DNA of 57,620 bases from Desulfovibrio sp. X2 (GTDB lineage: Bacteria; Desulfobacterota; Desulfovibrionia; Desulfovibrionales; Desulfovibrionaceae), in assembly GCF_000422205.1 (NCBI RefSeq), contig NZ_ATHV01000032.1:1-57620 (forward strand), in the 5' to 3' direction. Positions 34,360-43,165 of the stretch are shown here, one piece after another. A model generated the notes under the pieces. It saw nothing but the letters and a program-made list of their open reading frames with translations. It did not search any database and was not told the origin of the DNA. The stretch's first letter is position 1; every line of letters starts with the position of its first letter. The translations under genes were made by a program, and so were the position numbers.

Positions 34360-35223
34360 TCAGTGCATGACCTCGGAGATGAACTGATCGATGCCCTCGT
34401 CTGCCGCGGCATCCCGCGCCAGCTCCTGTGAGCGGTCGAAGGGCAGGCCGAGGTGCTCGGACAGGGCGTCGGCGGCCTTCTCCGGCACCGGTTCGCCGCC
34501 GCTCTCGAGGTTGACCAGCATGTCCGCCAGACAGAGGAACAGGGCCTGCTGCCGGTAGTCCGGCGCAGCCAGGGGGGAGTGGTGCCAGTTGATCGGCTCG
34601 TGCAGATCGGGCGGCAGATCCCAGGACTTGAGCACGAGCGCTCCGACCACGCCGTGCTCGAGGCCCCAGTAGGCGTCCTCGGCCTTGCGGTAGGGGATGC
34701 CCCGTTCCTGGCGCAGCCGCTCGATTGCCAGCCAGTCACCCGGGGCGTGCATGGCCACGATCAACTTGCCCAGGTCGTGCAGCAGGCCAGCGGTGAAGAG
34801 GTTGTCCCTCTCCGGCCGTCCCGCCTCCGCGGCCAGCTGGAAGGCGGTCTGCCCCACGGTGAGCTGGTGCCGCCAGTAGGCCAGGAGGTCGAGCTCCTCG
34901 GGCAGGGTGTAGCCCTTGAGCATGCCGTGCACGCCCACGGCCATGACGATGTTGCGGATGTCCTTGATGCCCAGCACCGTGGCCGCGCGATGCACGGAGG
35001 TCACCTGGGACTGCAGGCCGTAGAAGGCGGAGTTGGCCACGGCCAGAAGGCGCGTGGTCAGTCCCTGGTCCGGGGCGATTGTCTCGGCGATGTCGTGCAG
35101 CGAGGCGGTGGATTCCTGGCCGGTCTGGGAAAAGAGACGCTGCAGGATCTTGGGGGAGAAGGGCAGGTCGTGGTGGACCCCCGCGAGCTGGCGCAGGAAC
35201 TGCTGTCCGCGTTCGAGACTCAT
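34360..35223 (-). CDS. HDOD-domain protein
   Basis: 287 aa, almost entirely an HDOD domain (residues 15-210: LPFSPKILQRLF, VTSVHRAATVLGIKDIRNIV, LFTAGLLHDLGKLI). HDOD is a non-catalytic relative of HD phosphohydrolases found in signalling proteins. Residues such as LLHDLGK still resemble an HD pair, but the full catalytic set is not evident. No receiver or GGDEF domain is attached. It sits between a TPR protein and recJ with 19-nt and 1-nt spacing. Role unknown; regulation or scaffolding is likely. Confidence 0.85.
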   Translation of the reverse strand: MSLERGQQFLRQLAGVHHDLPFSPKILQRLFSQTGQESTASLHDIAETIAPDQGLTTRLLAVANSAFYGLQSQVTSVHRAATVLGIKDIRNIVMAVGVHGMLKGYTLPEELDLLAYWRHQLTVGQTAFQLAAEAGRPERDNLFTAGLLHDLGKLIVAMHAPGDWLAIERLRQERGIPYRKAEDAYWGLEHGVVGALVLKSWDLPPDLHEPINWHHSPLAAPDYRQQALFLCLADMLVNLESGGEPVPEKAADALSEHLGLPFDRSQELARDAAADEGIDQFISEVMH

Positions 35224-35242
35224 GGCGTGCCTCGCGGCCCTC

Positions 35243-36241
35243 CTAGAACTTGGGCAGGTTCAGGGTCATGCTTCCGGAGGCCTTGCCGCCGGACTCCGCC
35301 GTGTCCGCGCCGCTTTCGGCCGCGGGGCCGCCCTTGTCCATTGCCGCCTTGGGGCCGTCCGCCTTCGGAGCGGCCTTGGCCCGTCCGCGTCCCTTGTCCG
35401 CGCCTTTGTCGCGCGCGCGCTCCTTCACCTCGCCCGAGTCGGAGATGTATCCCCGGCGCACCAGGAAGTTCCAGAACTGCCTGGCGTCGTCGCTGCCGGG
35501 GTTCATCTCGAGCGCCCGGCGCAGATGGTCCGCGCAGCTCTTCATGTCGCCCTTCTCGTAATAGGCCCGGGCGATGTTGATCCAGAGATGGTCGTCCTCC
35601 TGCGTCAGCTCGATGGCGCGGCGGTAGTACTGCACCGCCTGGTCGTACATCTGGCTCTTGCGCAGGTTGATGCCGAAGTCGTTGAAAAGGTGCTTGTGCT
35701 CGCTGCCGAAGGCGGCGTCGAGCTTGACCAGGCGCTCGAAGATGTCGTTGGCCTTGTTCTTCTCGCCGCGGTCCATGTAGGTCAGGCCGAGGCCGAAGTT
35801 GGCGCGCACGTTCTCCTCGTCCACCTTGAGCGCGTGGCTGAACTCGAACTCCGCGCTGTAGAGCTCGCCGCTCTCACGGTGCTTCTCGCCGCGCGAGATG
35901 GTCCCGGAGAGTTCCTGCATCTTGGGAAAGACGGTGGAGACGTAGAACTCCGGCTCGGGAGAGAACTTCTGGAGGAACTCCTCCTTGGGCACCTGACGCT
36001 TGGGGCCCGAGGGGATGTAGTTCTTGTTGAGCGGCTGGACCTCGATGGAGTCGTCGTCCTGCTCCTGCACGAACCAGAAGGTCTTCTGGATGGTGCGGCG
36101 GCTGGTGGCCCCGGTGCCGAACTTGACCACGGACTGGGTGGAGAAGACGCCCTTGATCTCCTCGCGCCGCGAGGCGGCCTGCGGGGCCTTGTCCTCGGGG
36201 GCGGCGGAGCCGGTCGGGTCGGGTGAGTAGCGCATGTCCAT
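35243..36241 (-). CDS. TPR-repeat protein
   Basis: 332 aa. The N-terminal 100 residues are unique and have a repeated KEGG-like basic pattern. From about 110 to 255 there are four TPR-like units (e.g. NVRANFGLGLTYMDRGEKNK, DQAVQYYRRAIEL, HLWINIARAYYEKGD). The last 65 residues are a Lys/Ala/Gly/Asp-rich disordered tail ending MTLNLPKF. No signal peptide, so cytoplasmic. Start at 36241 has AGGAGC 8 nt upstream. Located between pyrF and the HDOD gene in a seven-gene leftward cluster; TPR and HDOD proteins could interact (inference). Confidence 0.82.
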   Translation of the reverse strand: MDMRYSPDPTGSAAPEDKAPQAASRREEIKGVFSTQSVVKFGTGATSRRTIQKTFWFVQEQDDDSIEVQPLNKNYIPSGPKRQVPKEEFLQKFSPEPEFYVSTVFPKMQELSGTISRGEKHRESGELYSAEFEFSHALKVDEENVRANFGLGLTYMDRGEKNKANDIFERLVKLDAAFGSEHKHLFNDFGINLRKSQMYDQAVQYYRRAIELTQEDDHLWINIARAYYEKGDMKSCADHLRRALEMNPGSDDARQFWNFLVRRGYISDSGEVKERARDKGADKGRGRAKAAPKADGPKAAMDKGGPAAESGADTAESGGKASGSMTLNLPKF

Positions 36242-36271
36242 GCAGTGTGCTCCTGGTCCGCTGCGTCGGCT

Positions 36272-36987
36272 TCAGCTCCCGGGGGAGGTGCGGCGCATGT
36301 CCTCGATGACCGCCGTCGCTGCGGCGGCCGGGTCCGCGGCCCTGGTTATGGGCCTGCCCACGACCAGGAAGTCCGCGCCCGCGGCCACGGCCTGGCCTGG
36401 CGTGGCCGTGCGGCGCTGGTCGTCGTTCGCCGCCGCGAGGCGGATGCCCGGGGTGAGGCAAAGAAAATTCGGGCCGTTCGCGGCCTTCACTGCGCCCGCC
36501 TCGTGCGGCGAGCAGACCACCCCGTCCATGCCATTGTCGAAGGCTTTCCCCGCGAGGTCAAGGGCCATGGCCGAGGGCGGCTTGACATATATCCCGTCCG
36601 TGTCCTCGGCGGCGAGGCTCGTGAGCATGGTCACGGCCATGAGCAGGGGGGCGTTCGCGCGCGGAAGCGTCGCGCGGGCCTCGGCCGCGGCCTGGAGCAT
36701 GCGCGCGCCGCCCGAGGCGTGCAGGGTGACCATGTCCGCGCCGGTCGCGGCCACGGACAGCACCGCACCGCGCACGGTGTTCGGGATGTCGTGAAGCTTC
36801 AGGTCGCAGAAGACCTTGAAGCCCATCTCCTTGAAGCGCGCGATGATCCCGGGCCCCTCGGCCACGAAGAGTTCGAGCCCCACCTTGACCCAGGGGACCG
36901 TGCCCGCGAGGCTTTTCGCCAGCGCCACGGCCTCCTCGGCCTTCGGAAAGTCCAGGGCGACCACGAGCTCAGCGTTCGGGACGCGGC

Positions 36988-36991
<4 letters not shown>
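36272..36991 (-). CDS. pyrF: Orotidine 5'-phosphate decarboxylase
   Basis: 239 aa TIM barrel that converts OMP to UMP. Motifs: VALDFPKAEE, VKVGLELF, the catalytic FCDLKLHDIPNTV (Asp-Lys-Asp), VVCSPHEA, LCLTPGIR and the phosphate loop VVGRPIT. Start is GTG at 36991, overlapping the gmk stop (GTGA) with a strong GGGAGGGGG site; an in-frame ATG at 37006 is too close to that site. Pairing with gmk links purine and pyrimidine nucleotide supply. Confidence 0.94.
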
Positions 36992-37607
<616 letters not shown>

Positions 37608-37611
<4 letters not shown>

Positions 37612-37868
37612 GCGTCCTCCTCCTCGGGCTGGCCGAAGCGCTGGCCCACGGTTTCCGCCTGGATGGCCGAGAGGACCACGTGGCCCGAGTCGGTGATGAC
37701 TATGGAGCGCGTCTTGCGCCCCTGGGTGGCGTCGATGAGGCGCCCCTCGGTCTTCGCGTCCTCGCGCAGGCGTTTCATGGGGGAGGACGTCGGCGTGACG
37801 ATGGCCACCACGCGCGAGGCGACCACGAAGTTGCCGAATCCGATGTTCAGCAGTCCCTGTTTCTGCAT
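37608..37868 (-). CDS. remA: DUF370/RemA-family regulator
   Basis: 86 aa, full length for RemA/YlzA. Core [19 protein letters not shown] and the DNA-contacting loop [21 protein letters not shown] are conserved. In Bacillus subtilis RemA forms rings that bind repeated DNA sites and activates matrix genes. The role in Gram-negative anaerobes is untested. Start is the ATG at 37868 (AGGAG 7 nt upstream); a GTG just before is an alternative. Tightly coupled to gmk. Confidence 0.88.
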
Positions 37869-37897
37869 CACCAGCTCCTGATTCTATTCATCCGCCA

Positions 37898-38779
37898 TCA
37901 TTCGATATTCTGTATCTGCTCGCGGCATTTTTCAAGTTCGGCCTTGAAGTCGACCACGAGCTGCGAGATCTCGGCGTCCTGGGCCTTGTTGCCGCAGGTG
38001 TTGATCTCGCGGAACGACTCCTGGACCAGGAAATCGAGACGCTTGCCCATCTCTCCGCCCTTGGCCAGGACCTGGCCGATGCGTGTGAGGTGCGTGGCGA
38101 GCCTGGTCATCTCCTCGGAGACGTCGAGGCGGTCGGCGGCCACGGCGGCCTCCTGCAGCAGGCGGTCCTCGGACACGGCCGCGCCGCTGCCGTTCAGGAG
38201 CTGGGCCAGCCGTTCGCGCATCACGGCCATCTTCTCGGCGGGCAGGGCGGGCGTGCGCTCGGCGATGCGGTCGCGCAGCCCGCGAAGCGTCTCAAGGCGC
38301 GCGGTGATGTCCGCGCGCAGGGCTTCGCCCTCCTGGGCGCGGGTGCGATCCCAGGCGACGAGGGCCTCGCCCAGGGCCTTGGCCACGGTCCCGGCCAGGG
38401 CCTCGTCGGGCTCCTCCAGCGGCTCCTGCCACAGGGCCTGGACGGTCAGCAGGCGGCCGACGTCGGGCGTGAATTCCAGTCCGCGGGAGGCGGCGAACTC
38501 GGCCAGCCTGTCGAGCATGGCCCCGGCCTGGGGAGCGTTGAAGGCCAGGCCCGCGCTCGCGCCGCCCGTGAAGCGCACGTTGCAGTAGAGCTCGACCCGG
38601 CCGCGGCCGGCCACGCCGCGCAGGATCTTCTCCCATTCGCCTTCGAGGCTGCGCAGGAAGTTGGGGGCGCGCCACTTCATGTCCAGGAAGCGGCTGTTGA
38701 CGCTCTTTATTTCCCAGGTCGCGGTGAAGGCCTCGGCGGAGATTTCCGCCCGCCCGAAGCCGGTCATGCTCTTGACCAT
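37898..38779 (-). CDS. yicC: YicC-family endoribonuclease
   Basis: 293 aa, full length. N-terminal SMTGFGRAE and KSVNSRFLDMKWRAP are the family signature. The C-terminal DUF1732 region contains GKRLDFLVQESFREINTCGNKAQD. E. coli YicC is an endoribonuclease acting on small RNAs. AAGGAGA lies just upstream. First gene of the yicC-remA-gmk-pyrF-TPR-HDOD-recJ run. Confidence 0.94.
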   Translation of the reverse strand: MVKSMTGFGRAEISAEAFTATWEIKSVNSRFLDMKWRAPNFLRSLEGEWEKILRGVAGRGRVELYCNVRFTGGASAGLAFNAPQAGAMLDRLAEFAASRGLEFTPDVGRLLTVQALWQEPLEEPDEALAGTVAKALGEALVAWDRTRAQEGEALRADITARLETLRGLRDRIAERTPALPAEKMAVMRERLAQLLNGSGAAVSEDRLLQEAAVAADRLDVSEEMTRLATHLTRIGQVLAKGGEMGKRLDFLVQESFREINTCGNKAQDAEISQLVVDFKAELEKCREQIQNIE

Positions 38780-38848
38780 GTCGTCTCCTTGTCGGGGCAA
38801 TGCCGCCGCTGTGGCGCGGCGACGGGTCGGGCCTGTCTACGCCAAAGC

Positions 38849-38874
38849 GGCGCGGGCGTAAACACGCCCGCGCC
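38849..38874 (-). terminator. GC hairpin after mtaB
   Basis: 11-bp perfect stem GGCGCGGGCGT / ACGCCCGCGCC with an AAAC loop, 4 nt beyond the mtaB stop. No T-run, so it is a weak terminator or a mRNA-stabilising 3' hairpin. Confidence 0.5.
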
Positions 38875-38877
38875 CGC

Positions 38878-40239
38878 TCAGCCGAGCGGCTCGACTTCGA
38901 TGAATCCCTGGCCGCCGCCCACCGGACGGCAGGCGACGATGGTCCGGCGTTCGACCTCGGGCGGCATCGCGGCGCCATCCTTCACGCGGCACTCCACGTA
39001 GTGCTGGCAGCGCCCCCGCCAGGGAGAGTCGTTCTCCAGCACCACGTCCAGCCGCTCCTGGGCGGCCAGGCGCTTGAGGAAGGTCCTGGCCTTGCGTCCG
39101 GCAAGGGCACGGAGTCGGGCCGCGCGGGCCTTCTTCTCGGGTTCGGGCACCTGGTCGGACATGGCGGCCGCGGCGGTTCCGGGCCTGCGCGAGTATGGAA
39201 AGACGTGGGCGTAGGTCAGGGGCAGGGCCGCCGCGGCCTCGAGTGTCCGTTCGGCGTCTCCCTCGCTCTCGCCCGGGAAGCCGCTGATGAAGTCCGCGCC
39301 CAGGCCGAACACGGGCCAGACCGCGCCCAAGCGGTCCAGGAAGCGGTGCACGTCCTCGGGACCGTAGTGGCCGCGGTGCATGCGGCCGAGCACGGCCGGG
39401 GCCAGGCTCTGCAGGGAAAGGTGCAGGTGCGGGCAGAGCATGCGGCTCTCGGACAGCGTCTCCAAGGCCTCGTCCGTGAGCTGGGCCGGGTCCAGGGAGG
39501 AGAGGCGCAGCCGCGCGCGGTCTCCCCACTCGGGGGCCAGGCGTTTCTCCAGGTGCCGCACGAGGCGCCAGAGGTTCATGCCCTTGCCGAGTCCCCGCCC
39601 GTAATGGCGTAGGTTCACGCCGCTGAGCGATATCTCCCGGACCCCGGCGGCCAGCAGGCGCTCGGCCTCGGCCAGGATGTCGGCCTCGGGCCGGGAGACG
39701 CTCGCGCCGCGCGTCAGGGGAACGATGCAGTAGGAGCAGCCGTGCGAACAGCCGTCCTGGATCTTGAGCACGGCTCGGGCGCGCGGATAGTCCGCGATGC
39801 GCAGCGCCGGGAAGCTTTTGGGCGCTGCCTGGCGCCCGTCTTCGTCCGTCGCCTCGCCCGGGGCCCCGTCGGAGGCGAAAGGCTTGAGACCGGCCAGGGC
39901 CGCCTTGGCCCGCTGCGGCAGGATCTCGGCCACGCCGGGAAGCTTGGCGATGGTCGCCCGGTCCTGCTCGGCCACGCAGCCCACGACGATGATCGCGGCC
40001 TCTGGATTCTCCCGGTTCGCTGCCCGGACAGAGGCGCGCACGTCGGCCACGGCCCTGGCCGTGACCGCGCAGGCGTTGATCACCACGAGGTCCGCATCGG
40101 CCGCTCCCGGCCGCTCGGCGAGCCCCCGCGCCAGCCACGCCTCGCGCAGCGCCTCGGTTTCGTACTGGTTGATCTTGCAGCCCAGGGTGACGATGCAGAA
40201 GCTTTCGGCCTCGGCCGTGATTTCCGTTTTGCTTTTCAT
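38878..40239 (-). CDS. mtaB: tRNA t6A37 methylthiotransferase MtaB-like
   Basis: 453 aa with the three-part methylthiotransferase architecture: UPF0004 domain (VTLGCKINQYETEALREA, INACAVTARA, VVGCVAEQD; three cluster Cys), radical SAM domain with CSHGCSYC near residue 163, and a C-terminal TRAM-like region. GCKINQYE is typical of MtaB, which converts t6A to ms2t6A at position 37, rather than MiaB. Divergent, with a 55-bp gap, from a lipoprotein gene. No clear ribosome site at the ATG (40239). Confidence 0.88.
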   Translation of the reverse strand: MKSKTEITAEAESFCIVTLGCKINQYETEALREAWLARGLAERPGAADADLVVINACAVTARAVADVRASVRAANRENPEAAIIVVGCVAEQDRATIAKLPGVAEILPQRAKAALAGLKPFASDGAPGEATDEDGRQAAPKSFPALRIADYPRARAVLKIQDGCSHGCSYCIVPLTRGASVSRPEADILAEAERLLAAGVREISLSGVNLRHYGRGLGKGMNLWRLVRHLEKRLAPEWGDRARLRLSSLDPAQLTDEALETLSESRMLCPHLHLSLQSLAPAVLGRMHRGHYGPEDVHRFLDRLGAVWPVFGLGADFISGFPGESEGDAERTLEAAAALPLTYAHVFPYSRRPGTAAAAMSDQVPEPEKKARAARLRALAGRKARTFLKRLAAQERLDVVLENDSPWRGRCQHYVECRVKDGAAMPPEVERRTIVACRPVGGGQGFIEVEPLG

Positions 40240-40294
40240 TCGGATGCGCTATGAAGGGATAGGAGAAAAATTGTCCGTGCCGGAAAGCATACCC

Positions 40295-40852
40295 ATGAAT
40301 GCGCGCAATGCAATCCTGTTTTTCGTTTTCTGTCTGGGAGCGCTTTGCACGGGATGCCGTGTGGGAGTCTTCGCGGGCAGCGGTTCCACAGGCGTGGGCG
40401 TGGGCGGTGGCGGCAGCGTCGCCGTGGGCGGGAGCACGCGGCCCGTCACCCCGTATTCCTCGGATCGCGAGGCCATGCTGCTGCTCATCAGGAAGGGCGA
40501 GTACGAGACTGCGGCCAAGCGGCTGGAAGAGTTGCACGCGGCCGATCCCGACGACTGGCGCACACAGTTCTACCTGGGCCTCGCCTATGTGGGCCAGGAG
40601 CAGTTCGACAAGGGCTACGGCCTGATCAAGACCATCGTCATCCCCTTCGCCTTCCAGGAGAAGATGGAGATCAAGTGCACGGCCGAGTATGTGGAAGAGA
40701 AGAAGATGCCCGGACCCGAGGCCGTGAAGACGATGCTCGATTACTTCGCGATTTCCGAGCAGCGGCAGGATTATCGAGACAGGCCGCCGCCCTTCGGCGA
40801 CCCGGACCTGATCTACGATTGCCCCCCGTTTCTGCGGGCGCCGCTCTTTTAG
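40295..40852 (+). CDS. TPR-like lipoprotein of unknown function
   Basis: 185 aa. Lipoprotein signal AILFFVFCLGALCTGC with lipobox LCTGC, then a Gly/Ser/Val-rich stretch (GSGSTGVGVGGGGSVAVGGS). After it come one or two TPR-like helical units (EYETAAKRLEELHAADPDDW and TQFYLGLAYVGQEQFDKGYG). The start at 40295 is chosen because it gives a proper signal peptide; the ribosome site is weak. Shares the theme of a TPR lipoprotein with the next gene at 41035. A tandem stem-loop element lies just downstream. Confidence 0.72.
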   Translation: MNARNAILFFVFCLGALCTGCRVGVFAGSGSTGVGVGGGGSVAVGGSTRPVTPYSSDREAMLLLIRKGEYETAAKRLEELHAADPDDWRTQFYLGLAYVGQEQFDKGYGLIKTIVIPFAFQEKMEIKCTAEYVEEKKMPGPEAVKTMLDYFAISEQRQDYRDRPPPFGDPDLIYDCPPFLRAPLF

Positions 40853-40860
40853 TGTGACGT

Positions 40861-40922
40861 CCGCAAAATACGCAAAGCCGTATTTTGCGGAAGATCGCTG
40901 CGCCGAAAACGTGGTTTTCGGC
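40861..40922. repeat. Tandem stem-loop (REP-like) element
   Basis: Two perfect hairpins in 62 bp. First: CCGCAAAATACG / CGTATTTTGCGG (40861-40872, 40879-40890) with a CAAAGC loop. Second: GCCGAAAAC / GTTTTCGGC (40902-40910, 40914-40922) with a GTG loop. A third imperfect GC dyad follows near 40931. The pair structure resembles REP/BIME elements; only one copy is in the window. Confidence 0.6.
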
Positions 40923-41034
40923 TTGCTCACGCCGCTGGCGGCGGAACCGTGCATTCGCCCGGTTCACGTGTCGCGTACGACTCCTGCGCAGCATATCGAC
41001 TTTTTTCACGGACGCGACACTAGGAGGAGGTTTC

Positions 41035-41559
41035 ATGGCGTTCACGACACCACGGACAGGACAATTCACCGCTTTCGGCCTTCTCGCGGCACTCCTGCTG
41101 CTCGCGGGATGCACGGACTATGCGCGGGGCAACTCCGCGCTGCGCCAGGACAAGCCCGGGGAGGCGGCGCAGGCCTACAGCCAGGTCCCTGCCGGGCAGC
41201 CGGACTACGATTCCGCGCGCGACCGCCTGGGGCTTGCCCTGCTCTGGGACGGCAAGCCCAAGGAGGCGGAGACCGTGCTGCGCGAGAACCTCTCGCGCGA
41301 TCCCGAAGACTGGATGTCGAGCTATTATCTCGTCGGCACCCTGGCCTGCCAGGGGAAGAAGGACGAGGCCAGAAGGATGCTCGGCGACGTGCGCGCCACC
41401 TTCAAGCCCTTCATGACCATGGAGATGCGCCAGAACGTGGGGCAGCTCTTCGGCTTCGACCTCTCGTGTCCCGAGACGGCCAGCCGGCTGTGGGACATCC
41501 AGAAGACTGCCGAGGAGAACGAGTTCTGGCGCGAGGTGCGCGCTCGGGACAGCAACTGA
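41035..41559 (+). CDS. TPR lipoprotein (TadD-like)
   Basis: 174 aa. Lipoprotein signal FGLLAALLLLAGC. The mature protein has TPR-type helices: NSALRQDKPGEAAQAYSQV, RDRLGLALLWDGKPKEAETV and MSSYYLVGTLACQGKKDEAR. Such small TPR lipoproteins occur in pilus or secretion assembly and in peptidoglycan machinery; no such cluster is adjacent. Strong AGGAGGAGG ribosome site. Tail to tail with the PilZ gene (2-nt gap), with no terminator seen between them. Confidence 0.78.
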   Translation: MAFTTPRTGQFTAFGLLAALLLLAGCTDYARGNSALRQDKPGEAAQAYSQVPAGQPDYDSARDRLGLALLWDGKPKEAETVLRENLSRDPEDWMSSYYLVGTLACQGKKDEARRMLGDVRATFKPFMTMEMRQNVGQLFGFDLSCPETASRLWDIQKTAEENEFWREVRARDSN

Positions 41560-41561
41560 GC

Positions 41562-41942
41562 TCAGAAGCTGACGTAGGCGGCGCCGTCGGCCCATTGCGC
41601 CAAAGAACAGCGCAGAGGGACGTCGAAACGCACGCCGCACTCGGCGTCCCGCGACCAGACGACCTCGGCGTTCTGTCCGCCCAGCAGCTCGCGCAGGGCG
41701 GAGGGGCACTGCGCGATGCGAAGCCGCGCGCCCGGGAACAAGGAGGATGCTGCACCCTCGTCGTCGCGCATCTCGAGGCGCATGCCCTCCGGGCCGACGT
41801 CGCGGATGCGGCAGGCGATGCGTCGCGCCGCCCCCGCCGCTGCGTCCGCGTTCGGAACCTCGGCGAGGACGATCTCGTCCAGCAGAATCGCGTTTCGGCC
41901 GCGGACCGTCTTGCGGGGCACGCGGCGGCGTTCGTTCTTCAT
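41562..41942 (-). CDS. PilZ-domain protein
   Basis: 126 aa. The N-terminal RRRVPRKTVRG resembles the RxxxR c-di-GMP motif. The barrel motif region IRDVGPEGMRLEM stands in the place of D/NxSxxG. The C-terminal part contains AEVVWSRDAECGVRF. The second motif is degenerate (Gly-Pro-Glu-Gly instead of D-x-S-x-x-G), so c-di-GMP binding is uncertain. Follows mnmA by 22 nt on the same strand and is probably co-transcribed. No GGDEF/EAL protein is in the window. Confidence 0.65.
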   Translation of the reverse strand: MKNERRRVPRKTVRGRNAILLDEIVLAEVPNADAAAGAARRIACRIRDVGPEGMRLEMRDDEGAASSLFPGARLRIAQCPSALRELLGGQNAEVVWSRDAECGVRFDVPLRCSLAQWADGAAYVSF

Positions 41943-41964
41943 GCGGCACCCCCGGAGAAAAGAC

Positions 41965-43044
41965 TTAGAGCGCGGGAATGATCTCGTCAATGATCCCGCC
42001 CGCCAGGACGCGGCCCGTGTCGTCGGACAGGCAGGCTATCTGGCCCGGCGCGGGCAGGGAGCGGGGCGTGGGGAAGACGATGGTGAGGCGGTCGCCCTCA
42101 ATGATCGCCTCGGCCTCGGCAGGGGCCTGGCGGTAGCGGGTCCGGGCGAGGACCTTCGCGGGCCATCGCGCGGGCGCGACAAGGAGGTTCAGGCGCGATG
42201 CGCGCACGCCCCTGCAGCGGGCCAGATCGGCCGTGCCGACGATGAGCGCGTTTCGCGCGGAATCCTTGGCCAGGACATAAAGGGGGTCGTGATGCGCCAC
42301 GCCGATGCCCCGGCGCTGGCCCTCGGTGTGCCGCCACAGACCCTGGTGGCGGCCCACGACCTGCTCGCTTCCCGTGGCGTCCCGCAGGACGATGGGGCCC
42401 GGGCCGGGCAGGGGATGTCTGCGGCCCGCAAGGAATGTTTTGTAGTCGTCGCCGGGAACGAAGCAGACTTCCTGGCTCTCGCGCGGGAGCGGAGGCGGCA
42501 GGCCGCGCCGCGTGAGCTCCGCGAGCACGCGCTCCTTGCGCCAGCCGCCGAGCGGGAAGATGGCCCGTGCCAGGCGATCCTTCGGCACCAGGCAGAGAAA
42601 GTAGCTCTGGTCCTTTCCCTCGTCCGCCCCGGGCAGCAGGCGGATTTCCTCCTCTTCCCCGTCCCCTCGCATTTCGAGCCGCGCATAGTGCCCCGTGGCC
42701 ACGCGCGACGCTCCCAAGCCCTGCGCGCGGTCGAGCAGCAGGCTGAACTTCACCTGCGCGTTGCACAGGCAGCAGGGATTGGGGGTGCGGCCTTCGGCGT
42801 AGGCCCGCGCGAAGGGTTCGACGACCAGCCGTGCGAACTCTTCCCGCAGGTCCAGGGAGTGGAACTCCACCCCGAGCGCTGCGCAGCGTTCGCCGAGCTC
42901 TGCTGCGAGCTCGTCGTGCGGCATGCGGCCCGGCGCATCGTCCAGGAAACGGCCGTGCACGCCGCAGACCTCGTGCCCCGCTTCCTTCAGCAGGACCAGG
43001 GCGAGCAGGCTGTCCCTTCCGCCGGACAGGGCCACGGCGATCAT
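41965..43044 (-). CDS. mnmA: tRNA-specific 2-thiouridylase MnmA
   Basis: 359 aa. ATP-pyrophosphatase PP-loop ALSGGRDSLLAL (R replaces the usual V). Catalytic cysteines in TPNPCCLCNAQVKF and SQEVCFVPGDDY. Also RVATGHYAR, KDQSYFLC, GQRRGIGVAHHDPLYV and the C-terminal barrel. Inserts sulfur at U34 of tRNA Lys/Glu/Gln. The start is uncertain (ATG 43044 or GTG 43053; no ribosome site visible). A long stem-loop separates it from gatA upstream. Confidence 0.88.
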   Translation of the reverse strand: MIAVALSGGRDSLLALVLLKEAGHEVCGVHGRFLDDAPGRMPHDELAAELGERCAALGVEFHSLDLREEFARLVVEPFARAYAEGRTPNPCCLCNAQVKFSLLLDRAQGLGASRVATGHYARLEMRGDGEEEEIRLLPGADEGKDQSYFLCLVPKDRLARAIFPLGGWRKERVLAELTRRGLPPPLPRESQEVCFVPGDDYKTFLAGRRHPLPGPGPIVLRDATGSEQVVGRHQGLWRHTEGQRRGIGVAHHDPLYVLAKDSARNALIVGTADLARCRGVRASRLNLLVAPARWPAKVLARTRYRQAPAEAEAIIEGDRLTIVFPTPRSLPAPGQIACLSDDTGRVLAGGIIDEIIPAL

Positions 43045-43099
43045 TGCGGTCACGTTCTTTTCGAATAGCAAAAAGTTTTGGAGGGAAGGGGAGAGGGGG

Positions 43100-43149
43100 C
43101 GGGAGAGGGGGAGGGAACCTTTTGGATAAGGTTCCCTCCCCCTCTCCCG
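43100..43149. repeat. 22-bp perfect stem-loop between gatA and mnmA
   Basis: Left arm 43100-43121, loop TTGGAT, right arm 43128-43149, all 22 pairs matching. The arm sequence is polypurine/polypyrimidine (GGGAGAGGGGGAGGGAACC). A related G-rich run (43081-43099) lies left of it, followed by AAAACTTTTTGC on the minus strand. It could be a terminator of gatCA or a dispersed repeat. Confidence 0.7.
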
Positions 43150-43165
43150 ATTCTCTTCATCTTTC

